From 66-474 sp051954935 (GTDB lineage Bacteria; Pseudomonadota; Gammaproteobacteria; Xanthomonadales; Rhodanobacteraceae), in assembly GCA_051954935.1 (NCBI GenBank), contig JBQCHG010000024.1, positions 3,838 to 67,837 of the forward strand: a stretch of DNA of 64,000 bases, in the 5' to 3' direction. Position numbers and translations under genes: made by a program. The notes below the pieces were generated by a model. It was not told where the DNA came from and ran no database searches. It saw only the letters and a list, made by a program, of their open reading frames with translations. This document shows positions 27,502-36,719 of the stretch, piece by piece; positions within the stretch are counted from its first letter, which is position 1; each line of letters opens with the position of its first letter.

Positions 27502-28529
27502 TGCGCACGGCACTGGCGCTCGTGCTTGCGTTTGTCCTCGGCGCGGCTGCGGTGTTCGGCTGGAACGCGTGGCACCCGTCCGCGCGCGTTCCTGCCAATC
27601 CCGTGCATTTGGCCGCAACGCCGGCACCCCCGCTTACGGAAGCGGGCATCGCAAGATCCCCTTCGGCGGAGGCGCCAGCCTCGTTGTTGCCCGATCAGGG
27701 CTGGCCCGCTGACGCGCCCACGCCCGAGCAGATCCTCTACGCGCAACCGGACATGCTTGATCGGGAAATCGCGCAGTTGAAGCCGCGCACGCCCGGGCGC
27801 GTGAACCTTTATGCGATCGCCTTCGCTGGCGACGGCAGTGAGGGCGTCTTCCGCAACGAGGCGGAATATTTCGAAAAGCTCTTCACCCAGCGCTTCCATG
27901 AAGCCGGGCATGTGATCGTGCTGGAAAACAACCCGGCGTCCCTGACCACCCGTCCGCTGGCCGATTGGAGCAACCTGGAAAGCGCGCTGGACGCGGTCGC
28001 GACGAAAATGGACCCGCAGCGGGACATTCTTCTGCTGTATTTCACCACGCATGGCAGTGAGGACCACACCCTGCTGGTGGACATGGATCCGTTGCCGCTG
28101 GACGAGATCGGCGCGCGCGATCTGCCCGGCATCCTCGGCGAGCACCCGTTCAGGCACAAGGTGGTGATCGTGAATGCCTGTTATTCGGGCGGTTTCATCC
28201 CGCCGCTGCGCGGACCCGGCGCCATGATCATTACCGCCGCGCGCGCGGATCGCTCCTCGTTCGGCTGCGGTGAGCAAGCGCAGCTCACCTGGTTCGGGCA
28301 CGCCTTCCTGGTGGACGCCCTGAACCGGACGGACGATTTCGCGCAGGCGTTCAGTCTGGCGCGCAAGGAAGTGGCACGATGGGAAAAGCGTGACGGCTAC
28401 CTGCCCTCCGAGCCGCAGATCGATATCGGCACGGGCATACAAGCGCAGTTGGAAGCGTGGGAGAAACAGAACCCTCCGGGTGCGCCGGTGCAGTTCGCTC
28501 CCGCGCCGGCGAGCACCTCAAACCGCTGA
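27501..28529 (+). CDS. Peptidase family C13 (legumain-like) protein
   Basis: A 342-residue protein with an N-terminal signal or anchor helix (residues 1-22), an Ala/Pro-rich linker, and a caspase-fold cysteine peptidase domain. The catalytic dyad is visible: His in LYFTTHGSED and Cys in VIVNACYSGGF. It starts one base inside the mtnC stop, so it is the last gene of the methionine salvage operon. Localisation in the periplasm or inner-membrane outer face is inferred. The substrate is unknown; legumain relatives prefer Asn or Asp sites. Confidence 0.88.
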   Translation: MRTALALVLAFVLGAAAVFGWNAWHPSARVPANPVHLAATPAPPLTEAGIARSPSAEAPASLLPDQGWPADAPTPEQILYAQPDMLDREIAQLKPRTPGRVNLYAIAFAGDGSEGVFRNEAEYFEKLFTQRFHEAGHVIVLENNPASLTTRPLADWSNLESALDAVATKMDPQRDILLLYFTTHGSEDHTLLVDMDPLPLDEIGARDLPGILGEHPFRHKVVIVNACYSGGFIPPLRGPGAMIITAARADRSSFGCGEQAQLTWFGHAFLVDALNRTDDFAQAFSLARKEVARWEKRDGYLPSEPQIDIGTGIQAQLEAWEKQNPPGAPVQFAPAPASTSNR

Positions 28530-28539
28530 CGGTGCATCG

Positions 28540-30414
28540 CTACAGTGCGCGATCGCGCACCATCCGGCATACCAGCGCGACATCGCGATCCAGCGCGCGG
28601 TCGCGGTGCATGAACGGAATCACCTCGCGCAGGCGCGCGTGAGCGGCGCGCACCGCCTCGCCCGCGTGGAATTCCGGTGCTTCCGCCAGCGAGCGCATCA
28701 GCTCCTGCACTTCGGCGACAAACTGCGCCTGCTGCGGGTGATCCGAACGGGGTGCGTTCGCGATCTTGCCTGCCAACGCCTGCGGGTCGCCGCGCGCGGC
28801 CAGCCGGCGCGCCGCGTTCAACATCGCCTGCCGGTAATCCAGCGCCTGCGCGGCAACGTACAGCTCCAGCGCCAGCACGTCGGAAAGATCATCGGTCATC
28901 GCCAGCACATGGCGCGCCTCGTTGGTGCCCATCGAGACGTGATCCTCGGCATTGGCCGAAGTCGGAATCGAATACACCGAAGCCGGATGCGCGCGCGTGG
29001 CCAGATCGTTGACCAACGCCGCGGCCGTGTACTGCACGATCATGCAGCCGGAATCGGTGCCGTCCTCGTTGCCGGTGAGGAACGCGGGCAGGCCGTCGTT
29101 CGTCGCCGGATCCACCAGCTTGTTCAGGCGACGCTCCGAAATCGCAGCCAGCACCGGAATCGCTGCTTTCACGTAGCTCATCGCCAGGGCAAGCGGCATG
29201 CCGTGGAAGTGGCCGGCCGAAATCACCTGGTCCTCCACGTGCGCGCCTTCCGCCTCCGGGAAGATCAGCGGATTGTCGGTGACCGCGTTCAATTCGATGT
29301 CTATCACGCGGCAGGCCTGCGTCCAGGCGTCGCGCACCGCACCGTGCACCTGCGGCATGCAGCGCAGGCAATACGCATCCTGCGGCTGGTGCTTCTTGCC
29401 GCCCTTGAACGGCAGGAAGCGCGAATAGAACGCCTCGCGCCCGTGCCGCTGGTTGGCCAGCACCCAGTCCCAGGAGATGTCGAAACTCAAGCGCCTGCCT
29501 TCCGGTTCGTCCCACGCATCCGCCGTCCAGGTGCGGAAGCGCGGAACGAGGTGATAGGGAATGTCCACCAGCGTCGAACCGCGCAGCAATTCGCGCACGT
29601 GCCGCGCAGTTTCGACTTGACCTGGATGCGGGCGCAACGCATGCACTTCCGCCCGCAGTGCGCCGCTGCGACCAGCGAAGGCATCGAGGGTCATCGCCGC
29701 GGCGAGGTCGGCCACACCCAATAGATATTCGAGATTATCCAGCGCGAGCACCGCGCTCGCGAGCATCTGCGCGGTGCCGTTGTTGAGCGCCAGGCCCTCC
29801 TTGTAGGAAAGCGTGACCGGCCGCAAGCCCGCCCGTTGCAGCGCTTCCGCACCGCTGACGCGCTCGCCCTCGAAGAACGCCTCGCCGCCACCCAGCAGCA
29901 CGATCGCAAGATGCGACAGCGGCGCAAGATCGCCGCTTGCCCCGACCGATCCCTTCTCCGGCACCACCGGCACGATGCCCGCGTTGAGCAGCGCGGCAAG
30001 CGCCTGCAAGGTTTCCTCGCGCACGCCGGAATGGCCACGCATCAATGTGTTGATGCGGATCGCCAGCATCGCGCGCACGACTTCCGGTGCCAAGGGTTCG
30101 CCGACGCACACTGCGTGGCTGATGATCAGGTTGTGCTGCAATTCCTCCGGCAAGGTTTCCTCGCGCGGGTCGGGATTGCCGCCGGGCAGTTCGTCGCGCA
30201 AACGGTGCGCGCCGAGCAACTTGTCGGCATTGCTGCCGAAACCGGTGGTGACCCCGTAGATCGGCTCGCCACAGCGCACCTTGTCGGCAAGGAAATCCGC
30301 AGTGGCCTGCACGCGCGCGAGTTGCACCGGATCCAGCGCAACTTGCGCGCCGCCGCGCGCGATCGCCACGACCTGCGCGCGGGTGAGCGTGTTGCCGTCG
30401 AGAGTAATCGTCAT
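28540..30414 (-). CDS. Histidine/aromatic amino acid ammonia-lyase (HutH family), enlarged
   Basis: A 624-residue MIO-type ammonia-lyase. The Ala-Ser-Gly triad forming the MIO cofactor is at residues 159-161 in GSVGASGDLAPLSH, and TSANAEDHVSMG matches the histidine-lyase active site. Residues LIISHAVCVGEP carry the Ser-His selectivity pair typical of histidine lyases. It is about 110 residues longer than usual HutH (near 510), with extra sequence around 65-95, about 279-343 and at the C-terminus. It overlaps hisS by 4 bases instead of lying with hutU, hutI or hutG. Histidine is the likely substrate, but an aromatic amino acid cannot be excluded. Confidence 0.85.
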   Translation of the reverse strand: MTITLDGNTLTRAQVVAIARGGAQVALDPVQLARVQATADFLADKVRCGEPIYGVTTGFGSNADKLLGAHRLRDELPGGNPDPREETLPEELQHNLIISHAVCVGEPLAPEVVRAMLAIRINTLMRGHSGVREETLQALAALLNAGIVPVVPEKGSVGASGDLAPLSHLAIVLLGGGEAFFEGERVSGAEALQRAGLRPVTLSYKEGLALNNGTAQMLASAVLALDNLEYLLGVADLAAAMTLDAFAGRSGALRAEVHALRPHPGQVETARHVRELLRGSTLVDIPYHLVPRFRTWTADAWDEPEGRRLSFDISWDWVLANQRHGREAFYSRFLPFKGGKKHQPQDAYCLRCMPQVHGAVRDAWTQACRVIDIELNAVTDNPLIFPEAEGAHVEDQVISAGHFHGMPLALAMSYVKAAIPVLAAISERRLNKLVDPATNDGLPAFLTGNEDGTDSGCMIVQYTAAALVNDLATRAHPASVYSIPTSANAEDHVSMGTNEARHVLAMTDDLSDVLALELYVAAQALDYRQAMLNAARRLAARGDPQALAGKIANAPRSDHPQQAQFVAEVQELMRSLAEAPEFHAGEAVRAAHARLREVIPFMHRDRALDRDVALVCRMVRDRAL

Positions 30415-31763
30415 TTCAATCTTTCTTGCAAAATGCGGATCAAGTCCAGGCACGCCACTTCGCTCTGCTCGCCACTGGCGAGGTTTTTCAGAGCCACTAC
30501 GCCGCGCGCGAGTTCGTCCTCACCCAGTACCAGCGCGTAACGGATGCCGGCGCGGTCGGCGTATTTGAATTGCTTGCCGAGCTTACCGCCTTCCAGTACG
30601 GCTTCGGTTCGGATGCCGGCTTCACGCAACGCCTGCGCGAGCGCGAGGTACTGCGGAAGTAATGCCGCGTCCATCTGCGTGACCAGCACGTCCACCGTGC
30701 CGCGCGCATTTTTCAGAAGACCCGCCTCGCGCAACTGCCAGAACAATCGGGTGAGCCCGATCGAAATGCCGACGCCCGGCAATTTCGATTTCGTGTACTG
30801 CCCGGCGAGGTTGTCGTAGCGGCCGCCCGAACAGATCGAACCGATCTCCGGGTGATCGTTCAGCGTGGTCTCGTAGACGGTGCCAGTGTAGTAATCCAGC
30901 CCGCGCGCGATGGAAAAATTCAATGCGAATGCCGATTCCGGCACGCCGAGCATCGCCACTGTGTCCAGCACTTCGCGCAGTTCCGCCCTGCCCTGTTCGA
31001 GCGCTCCGCTGCCCGGGCCCAGCGCTTCCAGCCTTGCGTGCGCATCGGCCAGCGAGGTCGAGCGTACCTGCACGAAATCCAGGATGCGCTGGGCGGTTTC
31101 GGCGGAGAGGCCGAAGGCGTCGCCGGTCAGGACCGAGCGCACGTGGTCCGCGCCGCGCTTGTCCAGCTTGTCCACTTCGCGCAGCACCAGCGTCTGGCGC
31201 TCGCCGTCGGCGATGCCGAGGCTTTCGAAGAATCCGCGCATCAGCTTGCGGTTGTTGATCTGGATGGTGAACGCGCCGATGTCCAGCGCTTGGAACACGG
31301 CATGAATCACCGCCGGGATTTCGGCGTCGTAGCGAACCGAAAGCGCGTCCTTGCCGATGACGTCAATGTCGCACTGGTAGAACTCGCGGAAGCGCCCGCG
31401 CTGCGCGCGCTCGCCGCGATAGACACGCTGCATCTGGTAACGGCGGAAAGGGAACGCCAGCTCGTGTTCGTGCTCGGCGACGTAGCGTGCCAGCGGCACG
31501 GTGAGGTCGAAGCGCAACGCAAGATCCGGTTTCTCGCCCTGCTCGAGCGCGCCGGTGGACTGCACGAAGTAAACCTGCCGCTCGGTTTCGCCTCCGGTCT
31601 TGGTCAGCAGCACGTCGGCGAATTCGATGGCCGGGGTCTCGACCGGCACGAATCCGTAGAGCTCGAAACCGCGCCGGATCGCATCCAGCATGCACTGGAA
31701 CGCGACCTGTTCACGCGGCAGCAGTTCGAGCACGCCCGGCATGGTGCGCGGCTGGGTCGGCAT
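30411..31763 (-). CDS. hisS: Histidyl-tRNA synthetase
   Basis: A 450-residue class II synthetase. Motif 2 region FRRYQMQRVYRGERAQRGRFREFYQCD, shown here only by its ends FRRYQMQRVYRGE and REFYQCD, is intact, as are LDYYTGTVYE (histidine site) and motif 3 GVGISIGLTRL. The C-terminal anticodon-binding domain contains the LRxAGI helix (ALREAGIRTE). It is translated first; its stop overlaps the start of the HutH-family lyase, an unusual pairing. Length is slightly above the E. coli enzyme. Confidence 0.95.
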   Translation of the reverse strand: MPTQPRTMPGVLELLPREQVAFQCMLDAIRRGFELYGFVPVETPAIEFADVLLTKTGGETERQVYFVQSTGALEQGEKPDLALRFDLTVPLARYVAEHEHELAFPFRRYQMQRVYRGERAQRGRFREFYQCDIDVIGKDALSVRYDAEIPAVIHAVFQALDIGAFTIQINNRKLMRGFFESLGIADGERQTLVLREVDKLDKRGADHVRSVLTGDAFGLSAETAQRILDFVQVRSTSLADAHARLEALGPGSGALEQGRAELREVLDTVAMLGVPESAFALNFSIARGLDYYTGTVYETTLNDHPEIGSICSGGRYDNLAGQYTKSKLPGVGISIGLTRLFWQLREAGLLKNARGTVDVLVTQMDAALLPQYLALAQALREAGIRTEAVLEGGKLGKQFKYADRAGIRYALVLGEDELARGVVALKNLASGEQSEVACLDLIRILQERLK

Positions 31764-31869
31764 GGGCTCCTCGTTCGCAAATGCAAAGGGCGAAGATTAG
31801 CAGAGCGGCACCGGACCCCGCCGCTCTGCTTGCGCAAGACGTCGCGGCGCCGCTAAAATTCGCGGTTCT

Positions 31870-31946
31870 CGGGGTGTAGCTCAGCCTGGTAGAGCGCTAC
31901 GTTCGGGACGTAGAAGTCGCAGGTTCAAATCCTGTCTCCCCGACCA
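31870..31946 (+). tRNA. tRNA-Pro (anticodon CGG)
   Basis: A 77-base cloverleaf beginning CGGGGTG and ending CCCCGACCA with encoded CCA. The D-arm TAGCTCAGCCTGGTAGAG, anticodon arm CTACG-TTCGGGA-CGTAG and T-arm GGTTCAAATCC are all canonical. It is followed 9 bases later by an intrinsic terminator. Confidence 0.97.
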
Positions 31947-31954
31947 CGTCCACG

Positions 31955-31985
31955 AAAAAAGCCGGCCACGTGCCGGCTTTTTTTA
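31955..31985 (+). terminator. tRNA-Pro terminator
   Basis: AAAAAA-GCCGGC-CACG-TGCCGGC followed by a T tract (31978-31984). A GC-rich stem with flanking A and T runs, directly after the tRNA. Confidence 0.9.
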
Positions 31986-32054
31986 TTGATCATTTCGGCT
32001 ACGCAGGGTGGCACGGAGCCGCACTTACGCACTCCCTATTCCCGCCTCCGCCCT

Positions 32055-32426
32055 TCACATCGTCTGGGTCGGCTTCTCCGAACTCAGCACGCCCGCCAGG
32101 ATGGATTCGATCTTGGTGCGCGCGGCTTCGCCATCCGCCGAATCCGCGAATTGCACGCCGATGCCGGCGGTGCGATTGCCTTGTGCCGCGTTCGGCGTGA
32201 TCCAGACCACCTTGCCCGCCACCGGCAAGCGATCTTTTTCATCCGGAAGCGTCAACAGCAGGAACACCTCGTCGCCCAGGCTGTAGCGCTTGACCGTGGG
32301 CACGAACAGCCCGCCGCCTTTCACGAACGACATGTAGGCGTTGTAGAGCGCGTTCTTGTCCTTGATCGCGAGCGAAAGAATGCCCTGACGCGGCATGCCG
32401 CCCGCATTGAGGCCCGGAGCTGCCAT
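32055..32426 (-). CDS. PilZ-domain protein
   Basis: A 123-residue protein of the short PilZ type needed for type IV pilus biogenesis in Xanthomonas and Pseudomonas. ATG 32426 is used. The core reads GILSLAIKDKNALYNAYMSF and GDEVFLLLTLPDE, with PVAGKVVW and GIGVQF later. The RxxxR and D/NxSxxG c-di-GMP-binding motifs are not evident, as in the non-canonical PilZ proteins that instead contact an EAL protein and the PilB ATPase. The EAL protein at 15374 is encoded far away. Confidence 0.9.
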   Translation of the reverse strand: MAAPGLNAGGMPRQGILSLAIKDKNALYNAYMSFVKGGGLFVPTVKRYSLGDEVFLLLTLPDEKDRLPVAGKVVWITPNAAQGNRTAGIGVQFADSADGEAARTKIESILAGVLSSEKPTQTM

Positions 32427-32487
32427 GGTGTCGCACCTGCCTGGAAACGCCGCCAGCTTGCCGGGAGCCGGCATGGCGGTCAAGGAC

Positions 32488-33438
32488 TCAGTCCATGAAT
32501 CGCCGCCAGCCCCAGACATCGAAAACCCAGGGCGAGGGCACGGCGGAATACAGTTTCACGTAATAGGGCTCCTGCAAGGCTCGACCGCTCCGTGCGGCCG
32601 GCGCACCGTCGCGCCAGAACAGATTCGCCTCGTGCAGATCCGTGCAGGGCAACCGCTGCCCGCCGCGTGCGTCCACGGCCAGAAGCACCATCGTGCCACG
32701 CAACCAGCGTGGCGGCTGCCACGGCAGCCGCGACCCGGTGAGGCTGTGATTGCCGATCCCGAGCGCGAAGCGTTCCTGTGCGGTGGCCCAGCGCAGCATC
32801 CGCCCGCGGCTGAGCGCCATCTGGCTGCGGTGCGCGTGGATCGCCCCGCGTTTGCGCGCCTGCTCGGTTCCGTTCAATTCGAAAGCGACCTGCCGCGACG
32901 GATCCAGTCCGGCGCGACCGTGCAGCAGATAGCACAGGCATTGCGGCCGGCGCGCTTCGGGCATGCCGTTCAAGACGAGTTCGATCAATACGTGCAAGGC
33001 GCTGTGGTCGGGATGGCCGTCCGCCAGATCGGGGAGCACCAGCAGCGTCGGCGCGATCTCCTGCAACAGTCCTTGCCATTGCGCGATGGCAGCAGCCGTT
33101 TCATCCACCAGCTTCCAGGTGACGCCGCCATCGGACCAGCCGAGCCGATGCACCACTGCGCGCTCCGCATCGAGCTCGCGCAAGGCGTGTTCCGCCTCGC
33201 CGCGCCTGCGCGCGCCCCAGCGCTCGCGCTCGCGTGCGCCGATGCGGACGCGCGTTTCCAGCAGACGCTGCGGCCAGGGATTGTTGTCGCCGTCGGTCAC
33301 GAACACGATGTGCACGCGCGCGCCCACGCTCAAGGCGCGCTGGATCAGCCCGCCGGCCGCCAGCGATTCGTCATCGGGATGCGGCGCGACCACCAGCAGG
33401 CAGGCGCCGGGTTCGGACAACCGCTGTTCGGGATTCAT
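32488..33438 (-). CDS. PIG-L family deacetylase
   Basis: A 316-residue zinc-dependent deacetylase of the PIG-L/LmbE family. The zinc-binding PHPDDES is near the N-terminus, with the third ligand region at GHPDHSA. Family members remove N-acetyl groups from N-acetylglucosaminyl conjugates. ATG 33438 is preferred as it overlaps the stop of the upstream membrane protein by 4 bases, so the two are coupled. The pair probably builds or modifies a surface glycan. Confidence 0.88.
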   Translation of the reverse strand: MNPEQRLSEPGACLLVVAPHPDDESLAAGGLIQRALSVGARVHIVFVTDGDNNPWPQRLLETRVRIGARERERWGARRRGEAEHALRELDAERAVVHRLGWSDGGVTWKLVDETAAAIAQWQGLLQEIAPTLLVLPDLADGHPDHSALHVLIELVLNGMPEARRPQCLCYLLHGRAGLDPSRQVAFELNGTEQARKRGAIHAHRSQMALSRGRMLRWATAQERFALGIGNHSLTGSRLPWQPPRWLRGTMVLLAVDARGGQRLPCTDLHEANLFWRDGAPAARSGRALQEPYYVKLYSAVPSPWVFDVWGWRRFMD

Positions 33439-35081
33439 GGATGCGGGTTCACCCACAGCCCCGCCGGATTCAATCCGCGCGCCAGCGCCGGCGACCACAC
33501 CAGCACGGCGGGCGTGTCGGCATTCATGTGCAACCTATGCGCGCCTGCATCCAGTCGCCACGCGCCCGCGGACGCACCTCCGTCCATGCTCGCCCGCAGC
33601 GGACCGTCGCGCGCAAGCAGCGTGTAATCACCCGGGATCTCGATCCGCACCGTTTGCGAGCCTCCGGCCGGCAAACGCTTGCCGGCGACATAAACGTTCT
33701 TCCAGACCGGCAGGTAGTTCGCGGCGACGAAAGCGGCATCGCGCGGCGGCAGGCGCCGATCCACCACCAGGTGCGTCTTCGTGTTGCGCAGATCGGCCGC
33801 AATGGTGTCAGGCGTGAGCCCGGTGAGCAAGCGTTGCTGGGTCACCGTTTCCAGTGCATAGAAGAATGGCCGATGGCGGAATACCGTTTCGCCCTTGGCA
33901 TCCATCACCGGATCGACGGGCGTCGTCAATTGCAGGACCAGCGCGCGTTCCTGGCGTTGGCGAGTCAAAGCGTCGTGCCAGGGCGGTGAGCCCACGAACA
34001 GGAAGGCAAGCTCGACACCGAGCATCACCATCATCATCACGGCCGGCCAGCGCGTCCCCCGCAGAACCCAGCCGATCTCGCCGCAGCCCACGATGACGAT
34101 GCCGGCGATCATCGGCAATTGATCCTGGCGCGTGATCAGCGGCCACCATGAATACAGGGCCCATGCGTAAGCAAGGCTGCCCAGCAGCAGAGTGGCGCGC
34201 AGGCGCGCGAATTTCGAGCCGTCGCGTGCCACCCAAAACCCGGCCGCGAACGACAGCGCGAGCAATGGCCAGAAAGCGATGTGGCGAAAGACATCGTATG
34301 CGGCACGCTGGTGCAGCGGCACCATGTTGTGCAACACCAGCCCGTACCATGCGGGCCCGACGATGCCGAGTGCAGCGAACGCGGCGAAGCAGATCGCCGG
34401 TGGCAACAGCAGCCCCGTCCATCCGGCCAGCAGCTTCGGAAGGAATGCTCTGTCGCGCGCTCCCGTGCGCGACGTCAACGCGAGCAGCAACGCCGCACCC
34501 GGATAGCAGGCGAGCAACAGCAGCGTCTTCTGCGACACGCAAAGCGAGAGGCCGACCAGCACACCGGCAGCAAACAGGCGCTTCGCGCTGGCGCGCGGGG
34601 CCAGCGCGAGTGCCAGACCGGCCAACCACAGCGCCACCCACATGCAGTCGGTACGTACCTGACCACTGGCGACGAAAAAGGTGGGATACAACGCTGCCAA
34701 CGCACAGGCGGCGAGCCCGGTCCGGATTCCATACAGCCGGCGCGCCAGCAGATAGATGGAGGCCAGCGACAGCACGAACCAGGGCAGCATGGCGAAGCGC
34801 ATTGGGTACACGATCGCCGCGCGCTCGCCCAGCCATGCGAGCAGCGGCGCGTTCACCAGCCCGAACAGCGGGCCGTGATTGTCGAAGACATCGCGATACG
34901 GCAGCAGGCCCTGCGTCCACGCCCACACCACGTGCAGGTGTTGCGACTCGTCGCTGTTGTACGGAATGCCATGCAGCCACAGTGCGTGCAGCCCGGTCAG
35001 TGCGGCAATCAGCAACAGCGGCGACAGCCACGCCGGCCTGGACGACGAGGCCATCGCGGGGACAGGATCAGGAACGCGCAT
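33435..35081 (-). CDS. GT39-like polytopic membrane glycosyltransferase
   Basis: A 548-residue membrane protein with about 9-11 hydrophobic helices followed by a 150-residue C-terminal extracytoplasmic domain. After the first helix PYNSDESQHLHVVWAW carries an acidic motif like the catalytic DE of GT-C enzymes (GT39, ArnT). PYRDVFDNHGPLFGLVNAP is also typical. ATG 35081 is chosen; start signals are weak. It would move a sugar from a polyprenyl-phosphate donor to an acceptor in the periplasm. It is coupled to the PIG-L deacetylase. Confidence 0.8.
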   Translation of the reverse strand: MRVPDPVPAMASSSRPAWLSPLLLIAALTGLHALWLHGIPYNSDESQHLHVVWAWTQGLLPYRDVFDNHGPLFGLVNAPLLAWLGERAAIVYPMRFAMLPWFVLSLASIYLLARRLYGIRTGLAACALAALYPTFFVASGQVRTDCMWVALWLAGLALALAPRASAKRLFAAGVLVGLSLCVSQKTLLLLACYPGAALLLALTSRTGARDRAFLPKLLAGWTGLLLPPAICFAAFAALGIVGPAWYGLVLHNMVPLHQRAAYDVFRHIAFWPLLALSFAAGFWVARDGSKFARLRATLLLGSLAYAWALYSWWPLITRQDQLPMIAGIVIVGCGEIGWVLRGTRWPAVMMMVMLGVELAFLFVGSPPWHDALTRQRQERALVLQLTTPVDPVMDAKGETVFRHRPFFYALETVTQQRLLTGLTPDTIAADLRNTKTHLVVDRRLPPRDAAFVAANYLPVWKNVYVAGKRLPAGGSQTVRIEIPGDYTLLARDGPLRASMDGGASAGAWRLDAGAHRLHMNADTPAVLVWSPALARGLNPAGLWVNPHP

Positions 35082-35115
35082 CGTGGCAGATTGCCAGCAG
35101 CGGCTTTCCGACAAC

Positions 35116-36081
35116 TTACGGGGCCGCAGAAAATTCCGCCAGACACTCTATCAGTCCGGGCTCCACGCGCAGCGGTCCCCGCAGCTGCTCACGCAGGCGA
35201 TTCAAGCGCTCGAAACCCGCCTGCAGGGTCTGCATGTCCCAATGCGCGGATTCGGGCGCTTCATCCCTGGCGCGGCGCCGCGCAGCTTCATGCAGCAAGC
35301 GCGCGGCGTGCTCCAGCCTTGCGATCGGCTCGTCCGCGCTCCATGCCTGTGCGATCGCATACACCGGGACGCGGCCGCGCGCGAGTGCGCCGAGGTCGCG
35401 CGCCACGCTGTCGCGCCGCTGCAATTCTTCGTTCTGCGCAAAAGCCAGTGCGCGGCCGGGATTGCCGCCCGCTGCGTCGAGTGCACGTTCCGCGTCCACG
35501 ATTCCCTGCCCGTCCAACCATTGCTCCGCTTCTTCGCGCGCAGGGAATGCGAAATCCACGCGCTGGCACCGGCTGCGGATCGTGGCCGGCAAGCGCCAGG
35601 GCTGATCGGCGATCAGCAGGATCATGCTGGAGGACGTCGGCTCCTCCAGCGTCTTCAGCAGAGCGTTTGCAGCCGCCGCGTTCATCGCGTCCGCGGGGTC
35701 GATCACCGCGATCTGCCATCCGCCAAGCTGCGTGGCCATCGCCAGCCGCGCGGACAATTCGCGAATTTGTTCGACCACGATTTCCTTGCGCGGCTTGCCT
35801 TCGCTGCCCAACTCCCGCGTGACCAGAATGCGATCCGGGTGCGTGCCCGCTTCCAGCAGCGCACAGGCGCGGCAGTTCCCGCAGGCAAAACCATCGCGCG
35901 GGTGCTCGCACAGGCGCGCGCGCACGAAGGCCTCCGCAAAAGCGCGTTTGCCCAGCCCTTCCGCACCGCCCAGCAGCAAGGCATGCGGCAGGCTGCCGCG
36001 CTCGGCGCGCTGCGCCAGGGTATGCCAAGCCTGCGCCTGCCAGGCCGGAAGATCCTGTCGATTTCGAATCGTTGCGCTCAT
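35116..36081 (-). CDS. holB: DNA polymerase III delta-prime subunit
   Basis: A 321-residue clamp-loader subunit. LLGGAEGLGKRAFAEAF replaces the P-loop without the full Walker Lys-Ser/Thr pair, as in delta-prime. CGNCRACALLEAGTHPD contains the zinc-binding cysteines, and NALLKTLEEP is the sensor region shared with DnaX. It overlaps tmk by 4 bases and is the last gene of the coupled run pabB-pabC-mltG-tmk-holB. Its partner DnaX is encoded at 55116-56804. Confidence 0.93.
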   Translation of the reverse strand: MSATIRNRQDLPAWQAQAWHTLAQRAERGSLPHALLLGGAEGLGKRAFAEAFVRARLCEHPRDGFACGNCRACALLEAGTHPDRILVTRELGSEGKPRKEIVVEQIRELSARLAMATQLGGWQIAVIDPADAMNAAAANALLKTLEEPTSSSMILLIADQPWRLPATIRSRCQRVDFAFPAREEAEQWLDGQGIVDAERALDAAGGNPGRALAFAQNEELQRRDSVARDLGALARGRVPVYAIAQAWSADEPIARLEHAARLLHEAARRRARDEAPESAHWDMQTLQAGFERLNRLREQLRGPLRVEPGLIECLAEFSAAP

Positions 36082-36719
36082 GCCGAGGCAATATCGTGCA
36101 AATGATCCAGCATAGCGATCGCGGCGGCGAGCACGTCCTCCGCAGGTTGCGACGCGTCCAGCACGCGGAAGCGCTGCGGCTCCGCTGCGGCGCGCGCAAG
36201 GTAGGTCGCGCGCACGCGCTCGAAGAAGGCGTCCTCTTCGCGTTCGATCCGGTCGGCCTCGCTCCGGCCGCTGGCGCGCGCGCGACCGTGCGCGACCGGC
36301 AGGTCGAGTAGCAAGGTGAGATCGGGCTTCAGCCCTTCCGTCGCGATCGTTTCCAGTTGCGCAATCGCGCGCATGTCCATGCCGCGCCCGCCACCCTGGT
36401 AGGCATAACTCGCATCGGCGTAACGGTCGCACAGCACCCAGCGGCCGGAAGCCAGCACAGGCTCGAGCACTTCGCGCACCAGTTGCGCGCGCGCGGCGAA
36501 CATCAGCAACGCTTCGCTTTCCGCGCACATGCCCTGCTGCCTTGCATCCAGCACAACGGCGCGCACTGCTTCACCCAACGGCGTGCCGCCCGGCTCGCGG
36601 GTTTGCAGTACGTCGATTCCGCGCCGCGAAAGGTGCGCGCGCAAACCTTGCAGCAACGTGCTCTTGCCTGCGCCCTCGCCGCCTTCCAGCGTGATGAATT
36701 TTCCGCGCGTGTCGATCAT
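36078..36719 (-). CDS. tmk: Thymidylate kinase
   Basis: A 213-residue kinase phosphorylating dTMP to dTDP. The P-loop EGGEGAGKST, the DR(Y) motif CDRYADASYAYQG and the LID region with Arg residues (RASGRSEADRIERE) are present. It is normal in length and coupled by 4-base overlaps to mltG upstream and holB downstream. Confidence 0.96.
   Translation of the reverse strand: MIDTRGKFITLEGGEGAGKSTLLQGLRAHLSRRGIDVLQTREPGGTPLGEAVRAVVLDARQQGMCAESEALLMFAARAQLVREVLEPVLASGRWVLCDRYADASYAYQGGGRGMDMRAIAQLETIATEGLKPDLTLLLDLPVAHGRARASGRSEADRIEREEDAFFERVRATYLARAAAEPQRFRVLDASQPAEDVLAAAIAMLDHLHDIASA

Noticed and set aside
35116..36528. Longer start for holB
   Set aside because: The extension runs through tmk in another frame. 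ATG 36081 overlaps the tmk stop by 4 bases like all its operon neighbours.
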